Source: Conus ventricosus (taxonomy: Eukaryota; Mollusca; Gastropoda; Neogastropoda; Conidae). Taken from it: a DNA stretch of 64,000 nt. Positions 52,501 through 64,000 of the stretch are shown here, piece by piece (the stretch's first letter is position 1; each line of letters opens with the position of its first letter). The notes beneath the pieces are model-generated. The model had not been told where the DNA came from. It searched no databases and saw only the letters and a program-made list of their open reading frames with translations. The translations under genes were made by a program, and so were the position numbers. The stretch covers positions 72,094,353-72,158,352 of the forward strand of contig CM031616.1 in the NCBI GenBank assembly GCA_018398815.1, written 5' to 3'.

Positions 52501-55500
52501 TTAAAAAAAAAGAACAGTATGTTAAATTTATGTTTTTTAAAGGGCCTATTTTATGTTCCCTTAATAAAACGTAAAAAAAATAATTTTAAAAAAAACCCAA
52601 ATTTGAGACCTTTGAAAAAATTCCCACAGTGCTAACAGCAGGGCGGGCCCCACAGATAGAAGGGACCCAATTTCCATTTTCCAGGGCCCGGAAAGGGGTC
52701 CTTGGTCTTTGGGTGGGGGGATCACTTGCCTTTTACGACACCCCCCACAGAGTGGGGTGAGGACTGGGGGGGTGGGCTGGGGGTGAAGGAGGGTCAGGGG
52801 GGGGAGGGTGGGGGAAAGGGGGGGCCCAACCTTTCCCCCAAAAGGGTTTGGGGGGGCCCAAAGCTGAACAAAGGTTGGGAATGGATGGTTTTTGGAAAAG
52901 TCTTTAACTTTTTTGGGAGGGGGTTGAGGGGTTTTTGGGGTTTTCCTTTTAAAGGGTGTGATTTGCTGCTGGATTTATAAAAATGCCCAAGAGCCCACCC
53001 CTGCTCTTCTAAAACAGTCCCCTTTAACTCCAATTCGGGCAAGACAGCAAACCCATTAAGGTGACGGTTTGGGGAAGGGTTTTCAGCTCTGAAACCTTAC
53101 AAAATTGGAATGCCCCCCGCGTCCCTGGCACTGTCTTGACTTGCTTTTTTTTGGCCCAATGTCTGTGAATATTTTTTTGGGCAACCCAAAAAAAAAGTTT
53201 GCAGAAAAAGTGAACACCCTTCTGCGGGGGGCTGCTTTTTTAAAGAGTGAACTCGGGAAGATTTTCTTTAAATTTCCAAGGCATTGGCAATGTTCCCCTT
53301 TTTGGGAAAACTACGCAAAAAAAAACATGGTCCCTTGACAACGGGCATTTTTCCCCCCATCTTTTTGGACTTTTAAACCATGCCTTGCCCAAAGAAATTC
53401 TTTCTAAAGAGGCATTGAAGTTTAAAGGACAAAGAATGTCACGAAAGGCCCTTTTGGCTTGTATGAAAAGCCAGCCATCTCCAAATTGGGGGCAATGGGG
53501 AGTTTGGCCCAACCCCTTTGGGAGTCCCCCCGCAGGATGGGTAGGCCTTGCTGGGAAAGGGCTTGAAACTGCTGATGGCCCAGGTTTTTGGGGTTCGGGT
53601 GAAAAAAACCCCAAGGGTATTAGTGGGGGTACCCACACAGGGCATCGGTAAAGGGCTTTTGGGATGAATAGCCCACCGGGTCATGGTCCCAGTGTGCGCC
53701 TGAATCTCTTCCTGGAAGGGTTAAAAGAAAAATTTTTCTCGGCGAAAACCCAAAGACCATCCCAAAACACCCCCCCAGATGGAAAGGGTTTGGCCCCTTC
53801 TTTTCCCAGAAAACTTTTAAAATTTTGCCAGTCTGCTGGGAAAAAGATGCAAAACCCAAAGGAATTTCAACTCTTTGAAAAGTTCCCCGACAAGTTGCCT
53901 GGATGGGTTTTCCCCTCTTGGTAGCAAAACTTGGCAAAGAAATGGCTTTCCCCTTTTGGGGAGTACATTTCTGGATTCCCAGCAATGCCAGGGGAAATTT
54001 TCCCCGCCCTGACCAAGAATGGGCTGACGTGAGCATGAAAGAAGTGCAAGGGCCCCCAGTCAGCACATTCCCCAAAAGCAAGGGAAGCTTTTTTCTTTTG
54101 GTCACAGTAATAGTGCAAAAAGCCCTCCCCCATGGGCCCGGTTTCCCGCAATTTTTTTTCTGTGCAGCCGCAAAAAAGAATTGAGTGTTTTCCCGCTTCC
54201 CGCTTTGGGGTTTTTGCAGTTTAAAACAGAGCCCCGCCCTCAGTTTTGGGGCCCGTGCCAAAAAGGGCGAAATGTTGGGGTTTGGACGACACTTGGCAAA
54301 ATTTTGGGAAAAACTGATTTCCTGGGGCCCCTGGGAAAGAAAAATTGATGCGCCCCTTTTTAGGGGGTCGCCTCCGCACGCGCTTCTTTGCCACTTTTTT
54401 TGGGTGCCCCAAATTTTTGGGCGGAAAAGGGGAGTGGCCGACCCCCAAAAAACTGCTTTTTCAAAACGCATCAGCTGGATTTTCTTTTTTTATGTTGCTT
54501 TCTGCCCCCTTCTCATGCCTTTTTATGATTGTCCAGTGAACACCCCGCATGGCATTCCCCTTTGATGTCCCCAAAGCCTTTGCAGACACTGAGAAAAATT
54601 TCGTCTGGCCTTTCCCGTCGGGTTTAAAGTTGCCGATTTTTTAAGACGCAGACAAGCGTTTTAAGAGATGGGGGGCCCCTTTAAAACTAATTCGCGATCA
54701 GGAAGAAGTGTGTTAAGGGAATGGCCCCAAAGATTTTTTTTTTCTTTTTGGGGTTTTCCTTTTGGGGGGGGTTTGGGGAAAAAAAAAAGTACAAAAAAAC
54801 TTCCCAGGAAATTTTTTTGGAAGAGTTGGGTCTGGGCCCCTCCGCAGTGCCTTCCGTTGGGCCCCTGGGGACCCTTCTTCAAAAACTGTTTGGGCTGTCA
54901 GTTTTACCTACTGAACTACTGCTAAACCCCCAAACTGAACTGCTTTTTCTGTTTTTTTTCTGCCCAGGGCCCCCTCCTTTTTTTCCTGATTTTAAAGTTT
55001 TTCTTCTCCTTTCATTCTTCTTTCCCCATTTTTTCCCGTGCATTTTTTTTTGCTTGCCTTCTCTTTTCTTCCCCCCCATTTTTGCTTTTTCTGAGTTTTC
55101 CCCTGCTAAAACCTCTGTCCTAGTGAGCATTTTTTGTTGTTGGCTTGCTTTCTTTTTCTTTCCCCTCCTTTTGCCCCTTTTTAAGTGTGTTTTTTTAGGG
55201 CTTTGGCTGGGCCCTTTTTTCTTCAGATTGATTTTTTTCTGTTTGGGTTTGCATTTTTTCATTGGTTCCCCTTTCAAGTAAATTGTCATACTTGTCTGGG
55301 GTCTTTTTTAATTTTCTGCCCCGTAAAACTTTTTCCCCCTCTCGCTTTAGGAAAAAAGTGTTTTTTTTGGAGGGTTGGGGGGTAGGGGGAGGGGGTTGAA
55401 GGGGGGTTTTAGATTTTGGAGGTTTTTTTTTCCGGGGAAAACGCCCACCCCCCGGGGTTCCCAAGGGTCGGGGGTTTTGGCTTCCGAAAAGGGGGATTAG

Positions 55501-57190
55501 TTTGGGTTTTTTTGGGGGAAAACCTAGGCACGGTGGCAAAAAATTGGGGCTTTTTCGGTTCCAAAAAAAAATTTTTGGGGGTTTGGGAAGGGGGGGAAAG
55601 CCGCACCGAATTTAAAAAAACCCAAAACAAAAAACCAAAAAACTTTTTTAATTAAGGGACAAAAATTTTAAAAAAACGCGCGCAAAGAACACACCACCAA
55701 ACCCCACACACACACTAACCCCAAAAACCTCACAAAATCTAAACCGTAAAAAAGGTTTCCTATTTTTATTCCGCGCCCAATTCAAATTTCCAAAAAACCT
55801 AAACAAAAAACCCCCCCAAAACTAAAAACAAACCGCAAAAACGGCCCAAAAAGCAAGTGCGCCCAAAAAAGAAAAAAAACGCAACATTTTGGTTGGCCCA
55901 AATTGGATTCCCTTGTTTTTAACCCCTTGGGGGAAAAATTTTAAAAAAAAAAAGTTGAAAAGGTTTTTCAAAGGTTTTTTTTTTTTGTGTTTTGTTTGTT
56001 GTTTTGTTTTGGGAAAGTGGGGGTGATGGGGATGTGATGTTGATGTGGATGTGTGTGTTTGTGTGTGTGTTAAGATGTGTTGTGTGTGTGTGTGTGTGTT
56101 GTGTGTGTGGGTTTTGAACTGAAACCTATTTGTGTTTGTGCAAATCTTACAGCTGGGGGTTTTTTAATTTTTTGTTCCCCCAAACAAAGGGTCTCTTTCT
56201 TTTCCCTTATGAAAAAGGTTGGGGAAAAGAGTGTAAATAAAAGAGGTCCAAAAATAAAAACAGCAACAAAAAAGCGAAAAAAATTTTCCAATCCCCCCTG
56301 GTTTGGTTTTTTGTCAAAAATCATAGACTAAAAAATTTTATTAGTTTTAAAAAAAAAAGTAGTAAAGCATAAAAAAAGGACATAAAAACCCGATTTTCGT
56401 TAAAGGGAAATTTTAAATTTTAAAAAAAAAAAGCCCGCTCTGCTTTTTCCCTTTAAAATTAAAAAAAATTTTCAGGAAACGGATTTTAACCCCAGGGACG
56501 TTTTTTAGTTTTGCGTGAAAAACCGACCTGAGTTCCCCTCCCCGGAACCCGATGAAACATTTTTAACCCTCCCCCCCTCACAGGGGCCCCAAAATTTAGG
56601 GTTTGGTTTTTTGCCCGCCCCGGAAAGTGCCCCTGATAGGCCCCCCGACCCCCAAAGAAGTTAAAAACCCCCCCTTTTTGCACCTGCGAAATGTCTGGGG
56701 GCCTTTGTTGGGGTTGGGTCCCTCGCAGAACGTCCCGGGTGCCTACCCAATTGTCCGTTCAGTAAATTGTCTCTCATTGTCGGGGTGGGCCCAGAACAAA
56801 GGGGCCGAACCAGAAAGGCCCCGGTGGGGGATTGTTTGACCCCCCATTTCGCCGGAGTTTTCCCAAAATTTTAAAAAGGGAAAGGGGGGGGGGGATTAAA
56901 CCCAAACGTACTTTCAGGTCATAATGCAAAAAATCCATTTTTTTTTTAAAAAAAAAAAAAAAAAAGTCTCTAACCCCCCTGTTTCCCTTTTTATACATTT
57001 ATATTCTCAGTCCCGTCTTTTGTTTCCCCTTAATAAAACATAAATTTTTCTGTGCTGGTTTTCTTTTAAAACCCCCGTCCTGAACGCGGGCCCCCAATTT
57101 TCCCGGGGGGGGTTTATTTTCCCCCGGGGGATGAGCCTTTTACGGGTATTTTAAAAGGGGTCTTTTGGTTTAAGGGCTTCTCGAGGTTTG
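49600..57190. other. Homopolymer-corrupted sequence, no gene recognised
   Basis: Runs of 4-14 identical bases occur every few positions. Open frames are many and contain no domain I recognise. A (GT)n tract lies at 56058-56110. Composition and frame behaviour suggest indel errors rather than biology. Confidence 0.7.
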
Positions 57191-57689
57191 GGGCCGGGGG
57201 CCCCAGGTTTCCCGAGTCTCAAGTCTTTGGGGTCGGTTGGGGGAAACTCTGGTTTCTCTGCTTCCGGGGGGTTGTTCAGGTTTTTTGGGGGGGGTGGGAA
57301 AGGGGGGGGGGGGGAAATCTTTTTTTCAAGTGGACTCTATATTCTTTTGGGATGTTTTCCCCCCTGTTGGGTTTTGACGTAAAAGGACCTACCGTTGTTT
57401 TTTGACGAAGGTTCCTTTTCATCCCCTCCTTTGGCCTGGGGTTTGGTTTTCCCTGAGAAAAGTTTTACCCTCTTGAAGTGAATTTGGGGGGGGGGGCCCC
57501 CCAAATTTTGGGGGCCGGGGTCCCCTGACGGTTTTGGGGATTTTTTGATTTTTCCTTTAATCTTCTTTATATCCTCTTCGGTGATTCTAGGGTCGAGAAA
57601 ATGGACCCCACATCGGAAAAAAAGGTGTTCGGCTACGGGATGAAACCTTTTGGGGAGGGGCTTGTGTTTGAAATTTTGGCTGGGGGTGT

Positions 57690-57990
57690 TTTTGTTGTTC
57701 AGTAATTCCCGGGAAATTTATCTCCACTTTTTTCTTTTTCAAAATTGAAATTTGGGTGTTTTTTACCGGTTCTGGGCCCTTTCCCGTTGCTTTTTGCTGG
57801 GTACGGTGAAAAGGGGAAAATGTTCAAAAACAAAACTTTTAAACAAAATCTTTTGAAGTTTTTGAGTGAAAATTTCGGGCCCCTTGTCTGAAAACAACTG
57901 TGCACCGGGGGTCCGTACCCTTTCAAAATGGGGCCTTTTAAAAGGGCTTTAAGACCCTTGTTTTCCCCTTTTTGTTTATTAGTCTGTCTA
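57690..57990 (-). pseudogene. Gypsy-like integrase core trace
   Basis: On the minus strand, alternating frames give LFSDKGPE (second catalytic Asp) and FSPYPAKSNGKGPRT (the S-P-Y-x-x-x-S-N-G-K block preceding the catalytic Glu). Homopolymer indels break it every 10-20 codons. It is assigned by motif order only. Confidence 0.5.
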
Positions 57991-60535
57991 TTTCCCAAAA
58001 ATTTTGGGAGAATGTTTTACCTGACTAGGTTTTTCCTTTCCCTCCAAAACTCCGAGAAACAAACTACTTCCCCCTTTTTCCCGTCTGGACGGTATTCTGC
58101 GGTTGGAGGTTTCAGGTTGGTTTGGTGCCCTTTGGGAAACCTGGCAAACTTCCCCCCGGGTATGGGGAAATGGGTAAACATGCCTTTCATTTTTCCCGGG
58201 GCCCCCAAAACACTCCCTAGCTCTCTTAGGCAGCCTTATTCCTGAGTGGTGGAAAGCAGTTGTTTTTTTCATCTGGTCTCAATGGGCCAGGGTACAAAAA
58301 ACCCCCATCCTTTGATGATAAGGCCCTCCCCCCCCTAACGAGGTTTTTATCTTTGGGAAGGGTGAAGTAGGAAAGATAGCCCCCAACGGGAAATGGGGGA
58401 CTTTGCTTCCGGCCCCCCGCAAAAGGGCTGTTTTTGGTTTCAGCCAAAACCCTTTATCCGATTGTTGCTTTTTTTCAACTCCTCCGCTTTTTTGGCCCCT
58501 ATGAGGAGGGAATTTAAGGCTGTTGACTTTCCCTTTTTCCAATTTGGTTTGCTTGGCTTATTGGTAGATATGCTCTGAGGAGTATCAGCTTGTACCAGGG
58601 GGCCCTTTCCTCTTTGGTAGATTTATGGTTTAGGTAACCCCCCGGGTCCAGCATCATGCCGAAGTTTGCCTGGGGCCCGAAAAGAGAGGGTTTTTTTGGG
58701 GATTGTCCTAAAGGCTTGTGGTCCTTTTTTACTGAGACAAGTTTGGCCCAAATATGTACTGGGGCCATTTCTCTTTCCCCCGGAAACCCCCCCCGCCCCC
58801 TAGCTCTTTTTCTTTTTTTAGCGTTGGGGGGGGGGGGGGGGGGGGGGAAGGGGGGGGGGGGGTTTTTGTTCGCTTGGGGGGGCCTTTGGGGCCCTTTGCA
58901 GAGGAATTTTGGGTTAGGAAAGGGGTGATTGGAGGGGGGAAAAGGAGGGTAGTAAAAGGGGGGAATAGAAGGATTAAATTTAAAAAGGGGGGCCCGTGAA
59001 AAAGGGTCTGTTCACCCGTTGCAAAAAAAGGGGGTACTTTGCGGGGATGCCCCCCTCCGCTGGGGGCCCTAATCCAAGCCCCCCGCTTTCGTCAAATGAC
59101 GGGTAGGTTCCAGGGCTTATTTTGGGCCCCTTTTGGGAAGAAATTTGGAGGAAAATTTAGAACCCCACCGAAACCCTCTGCCCCCTTTTTACAAAATCCG
59201 TCGGTTTGGGGCCTTTTTCTTGAACCCGCTTCAAGGGTTTTCAGGTCGTCTTGGGGACCGGGGGTTTGCTTGCACCCCGGGGCCCCGGAAAGTGATGGAT
59301 GCTTCTTTTAAATCCGGGCCTTTTTCCATTTTTTCCCGGGGGATAGCCCCAGGGGTTTCGGCAAACCCCTCCAGGGCCCGGGCTAAAATTTTTTACATGT
59401 TTTCCCCTTTTTGTTTCCCATGGACCCCCGTGTCGTCCGATAAAATCCTTGACTCCCTCCGAGTCCTTTCCCGTGCCCGGTCGAGGGCTTTTCCGAAAAA
59501 GATTGCTGCGACTGAAATCCCAAAGGTAGGGCGTTTTTCCACCTTACCTTCCATATGGAATTTGGAATGGTAGGGGGAAAAGGGATTAATTTTTTCATCT
59601 AAGTGGATATGCCAGTAACCTTGGGTTTAGGGGCCCGTTTTGAAAAGACTCTTGACCTCGCCAGGCGGGCAGATTTTTGTCCCCAAATGGGAATGGGATT
59701 GGGGGTTCCCGGAGGGGCTTCAGTGCCCTTTTTTGAGTGGGGCGGGGTCGATGCAAAATTCGAAGATTTTCCGATGCGTTTGGTCTAAATATCATTCGAC
59801 TGCCCAAAGGGGTTGGGTTTATCAACCTTGGCAATGGGTCTCGCTTTCCCGGGAGTCCCCGTCTAGCTTTTTCTTTTCACCTTTTTTTTCCATGGCTAAA
59901 AGAATACGGCCAAATTGCAAAAAAACTGTCCCCCGGGGGGCACGGTCTTTTGTCGACCCTTTTAAAAATGGGGCCCCCCCCTGGTAAAACTAAAACCTTT
60001 TTTTTTTCCGCAATACAAACAGCGGAAGTTGACGTGAAGTCTGTTTATTCCTTTATCTGTGCTTTTTCAAGTTATCCTAGTGAACGGGTTTTCAACTTTA
60101 TTGTCTCCCGAAATTGTCCCCTTTTCCAAACGCGTTGTCAGTTCCTCTTCAAAGCAACAAATTCCCCTTCCCCCTTTTCCCCAGTTTTGGGGATTAAGGG
60201 AAATTTGGAGGTCCCGCCTGCCCTTTTGCGTTTTATAGGGCCCCCATTGTAGACGTGAAGTGCTGTCTTTTGGGGGGCTTTATTTTTGGGTTGTTTAAAA
60301 GGGTTTGGGGAAATTTACATTAACGCTAAACCCCACGTCCCAAATTTTACAAATAATCTTCTTTTTCCCCCTTCATCATTCTTGCCTTTTGATTTTTTTT
60401 GTCGTTCTTCTTTTCCATGTAGTAATTTTTCATCTTCTTCAAATTTTTAGATTCCTCAACACGGAACTTTCCCTTTTTTTTCTTCTTTCTTCTTCTGGGA
60501 AGCACATCTTTTCAAAGGGTTTTTCTTGCCGCATG
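57991..60535 (-). pseudogene. Probable pol region of the corrupted gypsy-like element
   Basis: This lies between the integrase trace and the zinc-knuckle trace, on the same strand, where protease, RT and RNase H would be expected. Fragments such as PLREPPIPFPFGDKNLP (59595-59834) are seen, but I could not find an unbroken RT motif. Called from position. Confidence 0.3.
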
Positions 60536-60539
60536 CTGA

Positions 60540-60660
60540 GCATTTTTTTTCCCCCGCAGGGGCATTCTTCTTTTTTTCATCTCTTTTTTCTTGCCAAATT
60601 TCTTGCGTTTCTTTCTGTGGGGCCTTTGTCCCTTCCCCCCTTCCCTTTTTCTTGAATTTT
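60540..60660 (-). pseudogene. Gag zinc-knuckle trace
   Basis: The minus frame 60824-60456 includes KKNAPAGEKKCSACGKKNPL and KRC. It resembles the CPAxGKxCxxCGKxNHxxxxC repeat of gypsy Gag/protease junctions, with the His replaced by Pro as sequenced. It supports a gypsy element here. Confidence 0.55.
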
Positions 60661-60859
60661 TCGTAAACCCCGTGAGCTTGTTTCCCACCTCTGTGTCTTC
60701 CCCCCCTTACTCTGAGCTGTTCATTGGTGGTTCCGCTGTCTGCATTTAAACAAAACGGTCTGGGGTCGAGGGTTTGGGAATCTGTAGAAAGGGATTTTCT
60801 GGTTGGTTGGCTTCTAATACCCAATGATTCTTCTCTGAGCAGAAAAAAGGTGCATTGCT

Positions 60860-61190
60860 TCGGGGAAGGTTTAAAAAGTTTTGTTTAGCTGCCCAGCGCA
60901 AATTTTGTAGTTTTCTATGTTTTCACCTTCTTTTGGGGGGGGCCCTTTTAAATTTAACAAAAAGCGCTCAAAAATTTTCATTTGGTTTTGGGCCATGAAA
61001 AAGATTGTCAAGGGCAGCAATTTTTGGCGCAACGTTTTCTCCCCCTGAAAAATTTTAAGCCATTGAATTTCAGATGTCCCTCTACCCCCTAAAGGGGCAA
61101 GAAAAAGGCTTTTCGTAATTTTCTTCTTTTTTTGTTCTTCGACAAGACCCCAGTTGGTCCACAACTGCTTAAACACTTCCATTTGTGGCT
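60860..61190 (-). pseudogene. Gag capsid trace of the corrupted gypsy-like element
   Basis: The minus frame 61182-60871 begins MEVFKQLWTNWGLVEEQKKK and continues SLFLAPLGGRGTSEIQWL, then PPPKEGENIENYKICAGQL. The pattern WxxWxxxxGL..K...LF...G and the later GE-x-x-x-x-Y are typical of gypsy capsids. Upstream of the knuckle trace, as expected. Confidence 0.5.
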
Positions 61191-63300
61191 CCCGTTTTCC
61201 CCAAATTTTGAGGGGTGGGGGCCTTTAAACCCTTTGCGGTTTTCGGCTCCTAGGCTTTCTTTCTCATTTCGTTTGGCCCTGCTTTAGGCTAACGGTCCCC
61301 TACTGGTCTAAAAGGGGATGAGAAATGTAAATCACCCAAAAAAGAAGCTTTTGGGAGGGGTTCGTTGTTTCCGGGGCCACCATGTTTGTTCCCCGCAAAG
61401 GGTGGGTGCCTTTTTTTTCTGCTGGTCCACTTTGCAGAACAGGTAGGGTTTCCCACCAATTGTGTATTCAGTTTTGTCTCTCATTTGTATGGCGGGCTAA
61501 ACAAAGGGCCGATCCGGGAAAACGCCTGGGGGGATAGTTGACGATGGCGCCGTGGGGTTTTTCCAAAATTAAGGGAAGTCCCCCCCGCACGTAGCTTTTA
61601 GGTAAAATTTTAAAACAAACAATCCTTTTTCCCCAGACATTTAACCCAAAAAAAAAATGTGGAAACAGAGAAAGGGGGTTAAATTTTTTTTGACAAATGA
61701 TCGGGGGGCAGGAAAAAAACCAAATTTTATCCCTTTCCTGTTCGAACCCCATATTGGTTTTAGTGTTTTTTAAAAGGCCCAAAAGTTTTTTATGTGAGAT
61801 TAAATAAAAAGAATAGGAATATTTTGGTTTGCATTTTTTTTTTGGGGCTGCCCGGGGTTAAAATAATTTAAAAACTTTTTGAAAGACAAAACAAAACCCG
61901 ACAAAATTCTGTCCCAAGTTACGGGGTCAAACGGGCGAGAAAAAGATACCCTAGAGCCCTTTAAACCCCGGGAATATTAAAACGCTTGTCGGAATTTTTG
62001 CTATCTAAAAAAAAACAAAAACCCCCAACTACAGAAAAAAAACAAAATCCCCAAAACCTGTTGCAAAAAGGTTTTGTAATTTTTCCAAATTTAAATACAC
62101 GGGCATGTTTTAAAACAAAGGAAGATAAAAAAAAGCTTTCTAAGAGTGTGTCGGTCGGGACAAGATACCATAGTGCGTACGTTTCTGGTCTTGACCGCGA
62201 CGTTGTACAACAGAAAATAAATCTATTTAGAGTTCGTTTAATATTCCCGTACTGCACATGAACAACCACTTTAAGTATTTAAATTAGATTATTTTCCTGT
62301 TCTTTTTTTGAGTGATTTGAAAGGTCTTTTCTTAAAACTGGCAAAACGTTCCGCCGATAACAATCAAGAGTAGCAGACGACAGTTGACAGAGTTGACGAG
62401 TATGTGAAAACACATGCATTTCTAAGTACATAGTGCGGTTTAAGTTAATTTAAAGAACCACTGACGAAACAACAATACTTTGGGAAGAGAGTGTTACTTT
62501 CAAACGATTGAGAATGAAGATAGAAGCCAGTAAAACTCACCTTGAATAGATGCAGTCGGCACGAAGCACTCGGTCGCGACCTCTCACGAACTAGCAGAAG
62601 ACAAAAGACAGCAGCTCGGGAATATCATCACGATGTTCTTTCGGCGGGAAAAAGTAGATGCCAGGATGTTTTAGGTAATGAGTCAGCGCTGGGGAAAAAA
62701 TATCAGCAAGTGAATGAAGTCTTGGATTTCCCAGCCGCTTTTCGTTGATCGGTCGCGACGATGAAAAACGGAAACGATGCTCCTCTTCAGGCGAAATTAA
62801 TTACGTACGAGGATTAGAACAGCAGACGTCATAAATCGATGTATCTTAATGTTGCACTCTGTTTTCTTCATCATGTGTATTTTAAATCATCATTACAAGT
62901 TTAGTTTGTTTGTGCATGAAGTTTTTTTTTTTGGGCAAAAATCGGAAACCAGGGGCGCGACCGCGACGGGTATTTAAGTCCCCTTTCTTTTCTGGTATAA
63001 ATAAAAAATAATTTTTTTTTTTTATGTATTGTAAAAGGATGAGTGTGTATCAATTTAAATATAGTTTTATTGTCAAATATCAATCTTTGTGGTCCCAAGA
63101 ACTATTTTTTGAAGCACACCATCATGTCACAAATCCCCCCATGTTGGTTTGACCAAAACATCGAGATTTTAACAAGAAAACCACAAAAACTCACAGAATC
63201 ATTATAAATTTATTCTTTAATACAAAGCGCATAAAAGCATTTATCTCATTTTTTCAATTTAATACAGCAAATAATAGCTCGAGCAATTGGGTCACTATCA
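61191..63300. other. Sequence without a recognisable gene
   Basis: Homopolymer-rich to about 62280, then ordinary quality to 63300 (A/T-rich, with T runs at 62922-62932 and 63011-63022). The change of texture near 62280 marks the end of the corrupted block inside the insertion. Confidence 0.5.
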
Positions 63301-63328
63301 CACCACACATGTTTCTGAGAATGACCTA

Positions 63329-64000
63329 CATCAGAGAGAGTGGTACCAACCCGGACCTGAAACGTCGTTCTGCCAAAAAATTTTGAATAAAGAGCGAAGA
63401 TGACCTCGAAAACCCAGATCGGGAGATCATAAAGTATCCCCACTTCCAGGTAGTATCGTGGGCCCCTCTCCAAATCAAAAAAAATGGCCACTGAAATGCT
63501 GTTTGTTCAGAAAGGCGTTCCGAAGTGTAGATTCCAAAACAATAAAAATGGTCAACAGTAGTCCGATGTTTGCGGAAACCACACTGTTCTTTCGCCAAAA
63601 GGCCATCGGTTTCGAGTTTCCACATGACCAGCATTGACCTTTTTCTCCATCAATTTACAGACAAAAGCGGGTCAAAGCTATGGGACGGTAGTTTGATGGA
63701 TTAGAAAGATCTTTTCCAGGTTGGGGATGGGAATAATGAGGGATTTCCGCCAAGAGGGTGGAAAGAAACCTGAATCCACACAGGGTTGAAATACCTGTAG
63801 CAGTATGTTCAGCCCTTTCTTGGGGAAGATGCTTCAACAGTTGATAATGAATTTCATCTAACCTGGAGGAATCGCTGCAAGAAAGTAAGGCAGATTTCAG
63901 CTCGTTTAACGTGAAAGGAAGATTGTAGTCTTCCAATGTTGTCGGAAAGAAAAGTTGCAGGTGATTTTTCTTTTAGGGCTTTGTTTTGACAAAAGTGCTG
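63329..64000 (-). pseudogene. 5' RT part of the second LINE copy (window edge)
   Basis: Minus frames give the RT motifs missing from the first copy: SALLSCSDSSRLDEIHYQLL, LSNPSNYRPIALTRFC, LLAKEQCGFRKHRTTVDHF, MAIFFDLERGPRYYLEVGI (motif A with frameshift) and FFGRTTFQVRVGTTLSDV. The sequence meets the insertion at 63328 and runs off the window end, so the remaining 5' part of this LINE is outside. Confidence 0.88.

Larger units (their letters stand above)
49555..63328. mobile_element. 13.8-kb insertion into the LINE, with imperfect terminal inverted repeats
   Basis: The left end (49559-49582, AGTCCATTCTCAAAACATG) and the right end read in reverse (63327-63301, AGGTCATTCTCAGAAACATG) match over about 24 bases with a few indels. 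No target duplication longer than one base can be seen at the LINE junctions. From about 49600 to 62300 the sequence is dominated by short homopolymer runs and constant frame breaks, unlike both flanks, so it is probably poorly polished consensus. It contains gypsy-like debris (57.2-61.2 kb). The carrier's identity is unknown: a large DNA transposon or a stack of nested elements. Confidence 0.6.

Noticed and set aside
49600..57190. Dozens of open frames of 60-280 codons
   Set aside because: Composition is homopolymer-driven and no domain is recognisable. Likely consensus errors.
49555..63328. Calling the large insert a Polinton/Maverick
   Set aside because: Size and AG-starting inverted repeats fit loosely, but no polymerase, ATPase or capsid motif was seen and no 6-bp duplication is evident.

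Overview
The window looks like repeat-dominated animal nuclear DNA, most likely from a mollusc and perhaps a gastropod. The evidence is tRNA-headed SINEs, RTE-like and RNase-H-bearing I-group LINEs, a Gmr1-like Ty3/gypsy remnant, a DIRS tyrosine-recombinase element, long (GT)n/(CA)n tracts and many minisatellites. Species assignment is inference. I found no convincing intact host gene, no rRNA, no true tRNA gene and no CRISPR array. Almost every coding region belongs to a mobile element and is broken by frameshifts.

Layout: 250-1200 is a 137-bp tandem array. 2677-2936 and 3713-3771 are 5'-truncated LINE tails. 5558-8527 is a gag-protease-integrase fragment of a Gmr1-like element, bracketed by a perfect 52-bp direct repeat. 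9325-10246 is an RTE reverse transcriptase remnant. A nearly full-length LINE (10261-15752, minus strand, 14-bp target duplication) follows it. 15890-28885 holds six tandem arrays, including about 5.4 kb of a 47-bp satellite, and a long SINE with a 17-bp target duplication. 28929-30340 has two more SINEs.

31793-42615 is a complete 10.8-kb LTR retrotransposon on the minus strand, with two about 555-bp LTRs, a TTCCT target duplication, a primer-binding site and a polypurine tract. Its order is gag (helix-hairpin-helix start, zinc knuckle), protease-like region, RT, RNase H, tandem-repeat spacer and integrase. These are followed by a PHD finger and then a TatD-type metal-dependent nuclease in the position where other elements carry an envelope or chromodomain. 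This accessory cargo is the most unusual thing in the window.

44419-64000 is a nested stack. The 3' part of a DIRS element (44419-46264) is interrupted by a LINE (46265-49554 plus 63329-64000, one insertion). That LINE is split by a 1.28-kb DNA transposon (47390-48672, 15-bp terminal inverted repeats, 6-bp target duplication) and by a 13.8-kb insertion (49555-63328) with imperfect terminal inverted repeats. From about 49.6 to 62.3 kb the sequence is saturated with homopolymer runs and frameshifts. This looks like unpolished long-read consensus, but gag, zinc-knuckle and integrase traces of another gypsy-like element can be seen at 57.2-61.2 kb.

No tools were used. Family names rest on motifs read by eye and domain-order knowledge, and all frames are likely affected by both real decay and sequencing indels.
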